Below, piece after piece: positions 9,329 to 17,933 of a stretch of 64,000 nucleotides of DNA. A program made the position numbers and the translations under genes. Position 1 is the stretch's first letter; each line of letters starts with the position of its first letter. The notes below the pieces were generated by a model, which saw only the letters and a program-made list of their open reading frames with translations, ran no database searches and was not told the DNA's origin. Source of the DNA: Streptomyces purpureus (GTDB taxonomy: Bacteria > Actinomycetota > Actinomycetes > Streptomycetales > Streptomycetaceae); the NCBI RefSeq assembly GCF_014648195.1, contig NZ_BMQQ01000002.1:338387-402386 (forward strand), read 5' to 3'.

Positions 9329-10449
9329 ACTGGGCGTTCACCTCGTCCGGCAACGTCACCGAGACGTACGCCGTCGGACTGCTGCGCAAGATGCTGGAAA
9401 TCCCCTCCTCGTCCTACCAGGAGCGCGCGCTGGCCGACTACTTGGCCGAAGTGCTGACGGACCTGGGCTTTCAGGCGCACATCGACGGCGTGGGCAACGT
9501 GATCGGCGTGATCGAGCGCGGTGCCGGTCCGACCCTGATGCTGCTGGGGCACATGGACACCGTCTCGGGCCACCTCCCCGTCCGCTCCGAGGACGGCAGG
9601 CTCTACGGCCGCGGCGCGGTGGACGCGAAGGGACCGCTCGCCGCGATGATCTGCGCCGCGGCCGGCGCGGTCGACTTCCCCGGCCGGATCGTGGTGATCG
9701 GCGTCGTCGAGGAGGAGACCCCGCGCTCCCGTGGAGCGATGGCGATCCGCGCCACGCATCAGCGGCCGGACGCCCTGATCATCGGCGAACCGAGCGGTTG
9801 GTCGAGCGTGGTGCTCGGCTACAAGGGCAAGCTCGACCTGCGCTACACCGTCAAGTGCCCCGCCACCCACCCGAGCAACCCCGTGCCCAAGGCGTCCGAA
9901 CTGGCCGTCGCCTGCTGGGACGCGCTGGTCGAGCTGCTCGGGCCGGACGCGAGCCACGGCGTGTTCGACCAGCCGGGCGCGACCCTGTGCCGACTGAACG
10001 CCGATCTGACCACGGCTACGGCGGACCTCAGCGTCCGCATCCCACCGGGGTTCGACGTCGACGAGCTGGTGCGCGAGCTGCGCGACCGCCTGCCGGCCGG
10101 CAGCCTCGACGTGCTGAACTCGGTGGCGGCCTGCCGGGTGGGCAGGGCCGACCCGGCGGTTCGCGCGCTGGTGTGCGGCATCCGGCAACTGCACGCCAGG
10201 CCGCGGCTGGTGGTGAAGACGGCCACATCGGACATGAACACCCTCGCCGAGGTCTGGGACATCCCGATGGCGACCTACGGCCCGGGCGACAGCACTCTCG
10301 ATCACGCCGACGACGAGCACATCGTGCTGTCGGACTACCTGCGCGGCATCGACGTGCTGACGATCGCCATCTCGGAGCTGGCACACCTGCCCGTGCGCGC
10401 GGACGACCGGGTGAGCGACGCGCCGCTGCGCGTGAGGAGTCTCAGGTGA
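9325..10449 (+). CDS. lysK: LysK-like M20 metallohydrolase (release from LysW)
   Basis: The 374-residue M20 peptidase cuts the isopeptide bond between carrier and finished amino acid. Metal-binding and catalytic residues are visible: H76 and D78 (LLGHMDTVSG), D100 (GRGAVDAKGP), the EEE around residue 130, the Glu in IIGEPSG near 155, and a late His in LDHADDEHI. The sequence resembles LysK, the lysine/ornithine-releasing enzyme, along its whole length. It overlaps lysX by four bases and the NRPS gene after it by four (GTGA), so release of the amino acid and its loading on the NRPS are encoded together. Confidence 0.9.
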   Translation: MNWAFTSSGNVTETYAVGLLRKMLEIPSSSYQERALADYLAEVLTDLGFQAHIDGVGNVIGVIERGAGPTLMLLGHMDTVSGHLPVRSEDGRLYGRGAVDAKGPLAAMICAAAGAVDFPGRIVVIGVVEEETPRSRGAMAIRATHQRPDALIIGEPSGWSSVVLGYKGKLDLRYTVKCPATHPSNPVPKASELAVACWDALVELLGPDASHGVFDQPGATLCRLNADLTTATADLSVRIPPGFDVDELVRELRDRLPAGSLDVLNSVAACRVGRADPAVRALVCGIRQLHARPRLVVKTATSDMNTLAEVWDIPMATYGPGDSTLDHADDEHIVLSDYLRGIDVLTIAISELAHLPVRADDRVSDAPLRVRSLR

Positions 10450-13400
10450 CCGACATGACCCAGCGTCTCGCCGCGCTGCCCGCGGAACGCCGCACGCGGT
10501 TCCTCGTACGGCTGAGGGAGCACGCGGAAGCTGTGGCGAGGCGCGGTCCGACGCCGCGCGGTGACACCGGTCCGACGCCGCTGTCGCACGCGCAGGAGAG
10601 CCTGCGCTTCCTCGACCGCGCGGCGCCGGGCAGCCCCGCCTCCGGCACGCCGCTGTGCCTGCGTCTGCGGGGCGGACTGGACGCGGACGCGTTGCGCTCG
10701 GCGCTGGCCGCGGTCGTCGCCAGGCACGACGCGCTGCGGACCGCGATCGTGGCACGCGAGGGCGGCCCGATGCAGGTGGTCGCGCCCGAGGTACGGATCG
10801 ACCTGCCGCTGGTCGAAGCGGAGGGCGACGACCACGAGAAGCGGCTCGCCGCCGCACGGGCCCTGGTCGAGCGGCAGGCCCGGGAGCCGTTCGACCCGAG
10901 CAGAACGCCGATGTGGCGCGCAATGCTGATCAGAGTGGCGCCGGACGACCACCTCTTCCTGTTCGACGTACCCCCCGTCCTCTGCGACGCCTGGTCGCGC
11001 GGACTACTGCTGCGTGACCTCGGCGAGTTCTACCGGTCGTCGATCGAGGGCGACGCACCGCGGTTGCCCGCCCTGCCTGTGCAGTACCCGGACTACGCGG
11101 TGTGGCAGCGCGACCGGCTCGCCGGCGGCGACCTGGACAGGCTGGCCGCATACTGGCGGGAGAGGCTGAAGGGCGTCGAGGTACTGGAGTTCCCGACCGA
11201 CCGGCCACGTGGTGAGACCCGGACCTTCGCGGGCGGCAGCGGCAGCTTCACCGTCGGGCACGAGGGCCTGGAGCGGGCTCGGGAGCTGGCCCGGGAGGAT
11301 GGCGCGAGCCCGTTCGACGTCCTCGCCGCCGCGTTCTTCACCCTGCTGCACCGCTACTCCGGCCAGGACGACCTGGTGATCGGCGCGCCGGACGCGAACC
11401 GGCGGCACGACGCCGTGTCCTCGGTCGTCGGACTCTTCGCCGACCTGCGCGTCCTGCGTGCGGACCTCTCCGGCGACATCACGTTCCGCGAGCTGGTCCA
11501 GCGGGTCGGGCGCGTGTCGTCCGAGGCGTACGAGCACGGCGGCCTGCCCTTCGACAGACTGGTCGACGCGGTGGATCCGGTCGTCGACCCGTCGCACTCG
11601 CCGATCTTCCAGATCGTGTTCGGCGTGACGAACGCGGACCTCACGACCGGCCTGCCCGGCGTCGCCACCACGCACGAGGCCGTACGGACCGGCGCCTCCC
11701 GGTTCGACATGAGCTGGAGCCTGGCGGAGCCGACGGCTCCCGGCGCCGACGCGTCCCTGGCCATCGAGTTCGACACCGACCTGTTCGACGCCGAAAGCAT
11801 CGCCAGATTCGCCCGGCACTACGACGAGCTCCTGCGCACCCTGACCGCCGCCCCTGACGCTCCGTTGTCCGCCGCCGAGATGCTGAGCCCGGCGGACCTG
11901 GCGTTCCTCACCGAGGTCGCCGAGGGACCGATGCGACCGATACGCGAATCCACCGTCGTGGCGGAGTTCGAGGCGCGCGTCCGGGAGTTCCCGGACAACG
12001 TGGCGGTCGTCGTCTCGGGTGTCGAGACCAGTTACGCCGAACTCAACGTCCGGGCGAACCGGCTCGCCGCCCTGCTGCGCGAGCGCGGCATCGAACCGGG
12101 CACGAGGGTCGGCCTGTGTCTGCGCAGGAACGTGGACCTGCCGACCGCGATCCTCGCGGTGCTGAAGACCGGCGCGGCGTATGTGCCGCTCGACACGGGG
12201 CATCCGCCCGCGCGGGTCGCGGAGATCGCCGGCGACGCGGGGGTGTGCGTCGTGATCGCGCACACCGAGGCAGGCAAGGCCTTGGGCGAGGTCGCCGCGC
12301 CCGTCGTGGCGCTGGACGACGTCCGCGAGGAACTCGCGGCGATGCCCGCCCACGACCCGCCGCTCGCGGCGCGGCCCGGCGACGTCGCCTACGTCATCTA
12401 CACCTCCGGCAGCACTGGCAAGCCGAAGGGTGTGCTGCTCGAACACCGCGGCGTGGTCAACTTCATCGACTCCACGCGCGACCTGTTCGGTCTGGTACCG
12501 GCCGACCGGGTGCTCGGCTTCGCTTCGGCGACCTTCGACGTCTCCGTGTTCGAGACGTTCTCGGCACTGCTCACCGGAGCCCGCCTCTGCCTGGCGACCG
12601 ACGGCGAACGGCTCTCCGTCGACCGGCTCCAGTCGCTCATGGAGCAGGCCGGCATCACCGTCGTCGACCTTCCCCCGACGGTGATGCCGCTGCTGACGCC
12701 CGAGAAGTTCACCGACCTGCGGATCGCGTTCGTCGGCGGCGAGGCCTTCAGCGGTGAGCTGGTGAACCGGTGGAACCCGGGCAGACGGCTGTTCAACGGC
12801 TACGGTCCGACCGAGTGCACGGTGACGATGATCGTGGAGGAGTGTCCGGGCGCCTGGGACACCTCGCCGCCGATCGGCCGGCCCATGGCCAACCATGTGG
12901 CGCACGTGCTGGACCGCGACCTGCGCCCGGTGCCGGTCGGTGTGCCGGGTGAACTGGTCATCGGCGGTGCCGGGTTGGCGCGCGGCTACCTCAACCGGGA
13001 CGAGCTGACCGCGGAGAAGTTCATCGCCGACCCGTTCGGCACCGCGCCCGGCGGGCGGTTGTACCGGACCGGAGACCTGGTGAAACGGCTGGCGGACGGA
13101 CGGCTGGTCTTCGTCGGCCGGCTCGACCAGCAGGTGAAAATCCGCGGACTGCGCATCGAACTGGGCGAGGTCGAGTCTGCGTTGACCGGCTTCGAGGGAG
13201 TCGGACCGGTCAGCGTGCAGCCGTGGGCCGACGACAATGGGGACAGGCACCTGGTCGGCTATGTGACGGGCGTCGCCGAGCAGCAGGTGGCCGCGGTGCG
13301 CGAGCATCTCGGCACGCTCCTGCCGACGTACATGATCCCGTCGTATTTCGTCGTCCTCGACGAGCTTCCGCTCACCAGCAGCGGCAAGATCGACCGGCGC

Positions 13401-14543
13401 AGGCTGCCCGCGCCGGACCTGAGCCGGGCGGGCGAGGGGGTCGGCGACGAGTCGCTCACCGCGACGGAGCGCGGACTGCTGCGCGACGTGCTCCGTCCCC
13501 TGCTGCACAACGACCGGCTCGGCGTGCGCGACGACTTCTTCCTGTCAGGCGGCAACAGCCTCCAGGTCGTTCGGCTGCTGTCGGCAATCAACCGCAGGTT
13601 CGGGGTTGAGATTTCGCTGACCGACTTCTTCGTCTCCCCCACCGTCGCGCACCTGGCCGCCACCGTCGACACCGTCCGCGCCGCGCGGCGCGACCACGAC
13701 GATCCGCTCGACGCGCTGGCGAGCCTGTCCGCGCGGGACACCGCCCCGACCGGCTCGCCCGGTGACGACCGGCCGCCGGTGGTGATGCGGGCGTCGGGCC
13801 CGGCGCAGGTGATCCTGCTGCACCCGTCGGGCGGTGCGCTGTTCTGCTACATGCCGTTGATCAGGGCGCTGCGCGCGGACCTCGGTGTGATCGGCTTCGC
13901 CGCCGATCCGCGGGACGCCGCCGCGGCTCCGCGGGACGGGATGGCGGCGACCGCCGCCAGGATCGCGCGGACCCTGACAGAGAGCGGCCTGCCGGAGTCG
14001 TGCTGCCTGGCCGGCTGGTCCTACGGGGGTGTGCTCGCCTTCGAGGTGGCCAGGCAGATCGAGCGGAGTACCGGCCAACGGCCGCCGGTGGTCCTGCTGG
14101 ACGCCGCCCACGACGAGGACACGGTCCCGCTCGACGAGCCGACGGTGCGGCAGCGGTTCGTCCACGACGTCGCCAGGCTGACGGGACGGGACGGCCGGTC
14201 GGTGCGCACGGCCCTCGACGACCCGGCTGCCGGGGTGGCCGACGTCAGGGAGACCCTGACCGGTCTGGGCGTCGAACTGGAGCTCACCGAGGAAGAGTTG
14301 ACTTCGCGCTTCCAGACCTTCCGAGCCGCCGCCCTGTCGATGCAGGCCTACCGGCCGGGGCCGTACGGCGGACCGGTCACCGTCCTCACCGCCTCGCCCC
14401 ACATCGCCATGGAAGAGCAGTGGCGGAGGGTCTGCACGGGTCCGTTCCGGGCCGAGAGCGTGCCCGGCGACCACTACACCCTGTTCACCGAACCGGCATT
14501 GAGCCGGGTCGTCGCAGCGATCGAAGAGACGCTCGCGTCGTGA
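10446..14543 (+). CDS. NRPS, C(degenerate)-A-PCP-TE
   Basis: The protein has 1365 residues. Condensation-like domain about 45-455; adenylation about 490-990 ([25 protein letters not shown]); carrier domain about 1005-1075 (FFLSGGNSL); type I thioesterase about 1110-1365 (GWSYGG and a late GDH). The condensation active site HHxxxDG is replaced by PPVLCDA at residues 176-182, so both His are Pro and the Gly is Ala, although the rest of the fold is kept. By-eye specificity residues are D-V-F-D-F-G-G-V-T; the Asp at position 278 is also seen in some codes for basic residues and would suit the diamino or azabicyclic acid. The GTG at 10446 overlaps the lysK stop; an ATG at 10455 is possible. Confidence 0.9.
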   Translation: MTDMTQRLAALPAERRTRFLVRLREHAEAVARRGPTPRGDTGPTPLSHAQESLRFLDRAAPGSPASGTPLCLRLRGGLDADALRSALAAVVARHDALRTAIVAREGGPMQVVAPEVRIDLPLVEAEGDDHEKRLAAARALVERQAREPFDPSRTPMWRAMLIRVAPDDHLFLFDVPPVLCDAWSRGLLLRDLGEFYRSSIEGDAPRLPALPVQYPDYAVWQRDRLAGGDLDRLAAYWRERLKGVEVLEFPTDRPRGETRTFAGGSGSFTVGHEGLERARELAREDGASPFDVLAAAFFTLLHRYSGQDDLVIGAPDANRRHDAVSSVVGLFADLRVLRADLSGDITFRELVQRVGRVSSEAYEHGGLPFDRLVDAVDPVVDPSHSPIFQIVFGVTNADLTTGLPGVATTHEAVRTGASRFDMSWSLAEPTAPGADASLAIEFDTDLFDAESIARFARHYDELLRTLTAAPDAPLSAAEMLSPADLAFLTEVAEGPMRPIRESTVVAEFEARVREFPDNVAVVVSGVETSYAELNVRANRLAALLRERGIEPGTRVGLCLRRNVDLPTAILAVLKTGAAYVPLDTGHPPARVAEIAGDAGVCVVIAHTEAGKALGEVAAPVVALDDVREELAAMPAHDPPLAARPGDVAYVIYTSGSTGKPKGVLLEHRGVVNFIDSTRDLFGLVPADRVLGFASATFDVSVFETFSALLTGARLCLATDGERLSVDRLQSLMEQAGITVVDLPPTVMPLLTPEKFTDLRIAFVGGEAFSGELVNRWNPGRRLFNGYGPTECTVTMIVEECPGAWDTSPPIGRPMANHVAHVLDRDLRPVPVGVPGELVIGGAGLARGYLNRDELTAEKFIADPFGTAPGGRLYRTGDLVKRLADGRLVFVGRLDQQVKIRGLRIELGEVESALTGFEGVGPVSVQPWADDNGDRHLVGYVTGVAEQQVAAVREHLGTLLPTYMIPSYFVVLDELPLTSSGKIDRRRLPAPDLSRAGEGVGDESLTATERGLLRDVLRPLLHNDRLGVRDDFFLSGGNSLQVVRLLSAINRRFGVEISLTDFFVSPTVAHLAATVDTVRAARRDHDDPLDALASLSARDTAPTGSPGDDRPPVVMRASGPAQVILLHPSGGALFCYMPLIRALRADLGVIGFAADPRDAAAAPRDGMAATAARIARTLTESGLPESCCLAGWSYGGVLAFEVARQIERSTGQRPPVVLLDAAHDEDTVPLDEPTVRQRFVHDVARLTGRDGRSVRTALDDPAAGVADVRETLTGLGVELELTEEELTSRFQTFRAAALSMQAYRPGPYGGPVTVLTASPHIAMEEQWRRVCTGPFRAESVPGDHYTLFTEPALSRVVAAIEETLAS

Positions 14544-14553
14544 GGAGACGTAC

Positions 14554-15708
14554 ATGCGGTTCGGATTCACCGAGGAACAAGAACGGTTCCGGGCGAGCGT
14601 GCGGAAGATGCTGCGCTCCGCCGAGGTGCGTGCCGCGGCGGCGGAGGCCACCGGCGCGGACGGTGTCGAGCCGGACGCCCGCCCGCTCTACCGTCTGCTC
14701 GGAGAGCGGCGACTGCTCGCCGTGCACTGGCCCGTCGAGTACGGCGGAGAAGGCCGCCCGCTCACCGACGCCGCGATCGTCGCCGAGGAGCTGGTCCATG
14801 CGGGAGTGCCGGACACCCTGCACGTCAACACCATTCAGATCGTCGGCCAGTTCCTGCTGATGGCGGGCAGCGACGAGCAGAAGCGGCGGTACCTGCCCGC
14901 GCTGGCCCGTGGTGAGGGTTTCGCTTCGGTGCTCTACACCGAACCGGACGCGGGATCGGACCTCGGTGAGCTGCGGGCCGTGGCCGAACCGGACGGCGAC
15001 GGCTATCGGATCACCGGCACGAAGGTGTTCAGTCTCAAGACCCGGTTCGTCGACCTCGGACTGTGCGCGGCCCGGACGACCCCGGGTACCGGGAAGTACC
15101 AGGGAATCAGTCTGTTCCTGGTCGACATGGCCGCTCCCGGGGTGACGGTGTCGGTGATCCCCAGTGTTGGCGACGAGCACTTCCACCGGGTGGACCTCGA
15201 CTCGGTCCCGGTGTCGGGCGACAGCCTCCTCGGTCCGCGCGACGAGGGGTGGCCGCTGCTCAACGAGGCACTGGCCATCGAGCGCACCGGTCTCGACTAC
15301 CACCTCAAAGCGGAGCACTGGCTCAAGGCCGCGCTGGACGCGCTGATCGACGGCGACCAGGACTCCGCGCACGACGCCCACCTGGAACGGATCGGCCGCT
15401 GGCACGGGGCGCTGGCGGCCGACCACGTCCTCGCCTGGGAGGTGCTCACCGGGCTGGCCACGGGCCAGGTCGATCAGGTGTCGGCCGCCGTCGCCAAGTA
15501 CCACAGCAGCGAACTCGCCCAGTCCATCGCGGTGTGGGCTGCCGACGTCCCCAGCCCCGGGCAGCGGGCGCACCGCAGCCGGGCGGCTCTGACCTTGGAC
15601 TCCGCCTACCGGGAGGCGCCGGGACTCACGCTGTCGGCCGGTACCTCCGAGGTGATGCTCCAGATCATGGCCGCCGCGTTCGACTCCATCGGACAGGAAG
15701 AGCATTGA
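14554..15708 (+). CDS. Acyl-CoA dehydrogenase family flavoprotein 1
   Basis: The 384-residue FAD enzyme has the normal acyl-CoA dehydrogenase plan: helical N-domain, YTEPDAGSDLGELR at the flavin site, and GTSEVMLQIMAA at the C-terminal FAD contact. Family members put a double bond alpha-beta to a thioester. It starts 10 bp after the NRPS stop and is followed one base later by a second, more divergent dehydrogenase. Such pairs often work as heteromers. Being co-transcribed with the NRPS, it may desaturate a carrier-bound residue; azinomycin has an alpha,beta-dehydro azabicyclic residue. A role on a leucine-derived acyl thioester is the alternative. Confidence 0.85.
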   Translation: MRFGFTEEQERFRASVRKMLRSAEVRAAAAEATGADGVEPDARPLYRLLGERRLLAVHWPVEYGGEGRPLTDAAIVAEELVHAGVPDTLHVNTIQIVGQFLLMAGSDEQKRRYLPALARGEGFASVLYTEPDAGSDLGELRAVAEPDGDGYRITGTKVFSLKTRFVDLGLCAARTTPGTGKYQGISLFLVDMAAPGVTVSVIPSVGDEHFHRVDLDSVPVSGDSLLGPRDEGWPLLNEALAIERTGLDYHLKAEHWLKAALDALIDGDQDSAHDAHLERIGRWHGALAADHVLAWEVLTGLATGQVDQVSAAVAKYHSSELAQSIAVWAADVPSPGQRAHRSRAALTLDSAYREAPGLTLSAGTSEVMLQIMAAAFDSIGQEEH

Positions 15709-15709
15709 C

Positions 15710-16786
15710 ATGGACCTCACCCCCGATCCACTCGTCATCCAGTTGCGCAAGGCACTTCGTACGGGCCTTGCCGGCGTCCCCTCCCGGATGGACCTGCACG
15801 GCGCGCCGGTGGCTGACGGAGCCTTCGGTCCCACGCGGGCGGTACTCGACGAGCTGGGCGCGGCCGACTTCGAGCGGCCCGTCTCCTCCGGCGGCCTCGA
15901 CCTCGGCCTGACGGCCGGAGTGCTCGTCAGCGAGGAGCTCGGTCGCGCGGCACGCGGCAACTCCTACCGGGCCGACGCGCTGGCAGCCGACATGGGCGGT
16001 CCGGCGGGCGCGGCACTGGCCGGACTGGAAGTCCTGCCGATCGGCCACGGGGTCACCGCCGCCCCTCGAACGGGTGGCTGGGAGCTGACCGGCACCGTCA
16101 CGGTCGACGCCGCTGACGCCGGGACGCTGCTGGTGGCCACCAGGACAGGCGGCGCGCCGGTGCTCGTCGCCGTAGCGCGCGGGACGGCCGACCGCGTCAC
16201 GGTGAGCGGGTGCTGGCCGCCGGTCGTCCGGTTCGAGGCCACGCCGGTCTCCGCGGCGGATGTGATCGGGACCCTGGGCGGCTCGCCCACCGGTCCGCTC
16301 GCCAGGGCGCGGCTGCGGCAGGCCGCCTACCTGCTGGGCATCGCCGACGGCGCGCACCGGATTGCCCTGGGATACGCCGGATTCCGGAGGCAGTTCGGCG
16401 CCAGGTTGCGCGATCTGCCCGCGGTCTCGTTCCCGCTGGCGCGAGCCCTGGTGGCGCTGCGGGCGACCAGGGGGGCGGTGTACCGGGCGGCCTGGCTGGT
16501 CGACTCCCGGCCGGACGCAGTCGGCACCGCGCCGGTCGAGGCGCTGGCGATGGCCGCCGAGACCGCGCGCACCGTGGTGCGGCTGAGCATGCAGAGCTGC
16601 GGGGTGCGCGCGATGACGGCGGAACTGGGCCTGCACCGGTACTTCCGGCTGACCGCGGCCGAGTCCGCCCGGTATGGCGACCCCGCCGCGCTGTGGCGGA
16701 TGGTCGGCGCCGATCGCATCCGGACGGCCCGGCACGCCGCCGCCGCCGACACGGAGACTCCGGTCGCGGCGACGACCCGGTCGTAG
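15710..16786 (+). CDS. Acyl-CoA dehydrogenase family flavoprotein 2 (divergent partner)
   Basis: The 358-residue relative of the preceding enzyme is shorter and less conserved. YAGFRRQFGARLRDLPAVSFPLA is the recognisable C-terminal helical segment. The FAD motif near the C-terminus is poor, and the usual TEP..GSD segment is missing from the middle domain. This fits the weaker half of an alpha2beta2 dehydrogenase that needs its neighbour for a full FAD site. The ATG is one base after the stop of the first dehydrogenase. It is the last gene of the rightward operon; its stop lies within 10 bp of the convergent response-regulator gene. Confidence 0.75.
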   Translation: MDLTPDPLVIQLRKALRTGLAGVPSRMDLHGAPVADGAFGPTRAVLDELGAADFERPVSSGGLDLGLTAGVLVSEELGRAARGNSYRADALAADMGGPAGAALAGLEVLPIGHGVTAAPRTGGWELTGTVTVDAADAGTLLVATRTGGAPVLVAVARGTADRVTVSGCWPPVVRFEATPVSAADVIGTLGGSPTGPLARARLRQAAYLLGIADGAHRIALGYAGFRRQFGARLRDLPAVSFPLARALVALRATRGAVYRAAWLVDSRPDAVGTAPVEALAMAAETARTVVRLSMQSCGVRAMTAELGLHRYFRLTAAESARYGDPAALWRMVGADRIRTARHAAAADTETPVAATTRS

Positions 16787-16790
16787 GCGG

Positions 16791-17504
16791 TCAGCTCGCC
16801 CGCAGGCCCTTCCCCGACACGACCCGCTCGTCGCCCAAGGGCTGTCCGGCCGAGTGGATGAGTCCGGTCCGGTAGGCCAGTGACACGAGCTCGGCGCGGT
16901 CGCGTACACCGAGCTTGGTGCGTACGCGATAGAGGTGGGTGCGGACCGTGGCCTCGCCGATGATCAGTTCGCGGGCCACCTCCTCGGTGGACATACCCCG
17001 TGCCACCATCTTGGTCACTTCCCGTTCCCGCGGGGTCAGCTCGGTCACCTCCGGGCACGCCGCGGCGGCCTGGGGCTCGGGCTGCGCGCGGAACCAGGTG
17101 ACCAGGCGTTGGGCGATGTTCGGCGCGAGCATGGTCTGCCCGGCGGCTGCCGCCTGGATCGCGGTGATCAGCTCCTGCGGGCTCGCGTCCTTGCCGAGCA
17201 GACAGCTCGCCCCGGCATGCAGCACGTCGCTCACCGTCTTGTCGGCGTCGGACGCGGTGAACACGACGACGTTGGGCGGCTCGTCCTCCTTGCCGAGCCG
17301 GCGGATCATCTCAAGTCCGGATATTGTCTGGAGGTTCAGGTCCGTGACCACGACATCGGGCCGCGTGGTCCGCACGAGAACGATGGCTTCCATGCCGTTC
17401 TGGGTCGTACCGATCACGTCGATGTCGGGCACCGCGTCGAGGAGGGTCTTGAGACCGGCCGCGATGACGGGCAGATGGTCACAGATGAGCACCCGGATGG
17501 GCAT
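16791..17504 (-). CDS. NarL/LuxR-type response regulator (orphan)
   Basis: The 237-residue regulator has a receiver domain (1-125) and a LuxR-type helix-turn-helix (about 160-225, LTPREREVTKMVARGMSTEEVA). D55 in VVVTDLNLQ is the likely phosphorylation site; the Thr of VVFTAS and Lys of LLGKDAS are in place. The N-terminal acidic pair is reduced to C8-D9 (ICDH instead of VDDH). No histidine kinase is encoded in the window. The ATG at 17504 follows GAGGGGAAC; a longer start at 17549 is less likely. It is convergent with the dehydrogenase operon and is a plausible cluster regulator. Confidence 0.88.
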   Translation of the reverse strand: MPIRVLICDHLPVIAAGLKTLLDAVPDIDVIGTTQNGMEAIVLVRTTRPDVVVTDLNLQTISGLEMIRRLGKEDEPPNVVVFTASDADKTVSDVLHAGASCLLGKDASPQELITAIQAAAAGQTMLAPNIAQRLVTWFRAQPEPQAAAACPEVTELTPREREVTKMVARGMSTEEVARELIIGEATVRTHLYRVRTKLGVRDRAELVSLAYRTGLIHSAGQPLGDERVVSGKGLRAS

Positions 17505-17606
17505 GGTGTTCCCCTCGATGAGGATTGGGCGGAAGGGACGCGAGTCCACCGCCCGATGCGGTGTCGACTCTCAGCGGTGACTCTTGCGGGCTGCTGGACT
17601 GCTGGA

Positions 17607-17625
17607 CCGCAGCCGGTGGCTGCGG
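17607..17625 (-). terminator. Hairpin after the small peptide gene
   Basis: CCGCAGCC-GGT-GGCTGCGG forms a perfect 8-bp GC-rich stem with a 3-base loop, 10 bp past the stop of the small secreted peptide gene (minus strand). No T tract follows, as is common in Streptomyces terminators. Confidence 0.5.
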
Positions 17626-17634
17626 CCCACCGGC

Positions 17635-17808
17635 TCAGCCGTTGCCGTTGTTGTCACCCGGCCCGCCGGTCTCCTCGTCCGTCGAAGAGGCGAAGGCGAC
17701 TATGCGCGGCTGGACCGTGTCCGAGGCGCCGGCATCGGCGGTGGCCGCGAATCCTCCCAGAACTGCCCCGAGAGCGATGGCAGCGGCGGCGACAGGAGTG
17801 AAGCGCAT
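17635..17808 (-). CDS. Small secreted peptide downstream of the SARP gene
   Basis: The 57-residue protein starts with MRF and a hydrophobic stretch of about 20 residues (TPVAAAAIALGAVLGGFAA) ending in an Ala-rich signal-peptidase-like site. A polar, acidic tail of about 30 residues with DEETGGPGDNNGNG follows. The ATG at 17808 has GGAG seven bases upstream. It lies 125 bp after the large SARP gene on the same strand, an arrangement seen beside other AfsR-like genes. I recognise no family; it has no Cys, so it is not a classical lantibiotic. A hairpin terminator follows. Confidence 0.6.
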   Translation of the reverse strand: MRFTPVAAAAIALGAVLGGFAATADAGASDTVQPRIVAFASSTDEETGGPGDNNGNG

Positions 17809-17933
17809 GAGTGAACTCCTCCGGAAAGACAGATCATTTCGACTCCGCTGATGCTCCCGATCCGTCTTCCCGGTCCGTTCCCCTCTGGACACCCGCCCGG
17901 TCCCCGAGGCGTGGACCGGCCGACGACCGGGAG

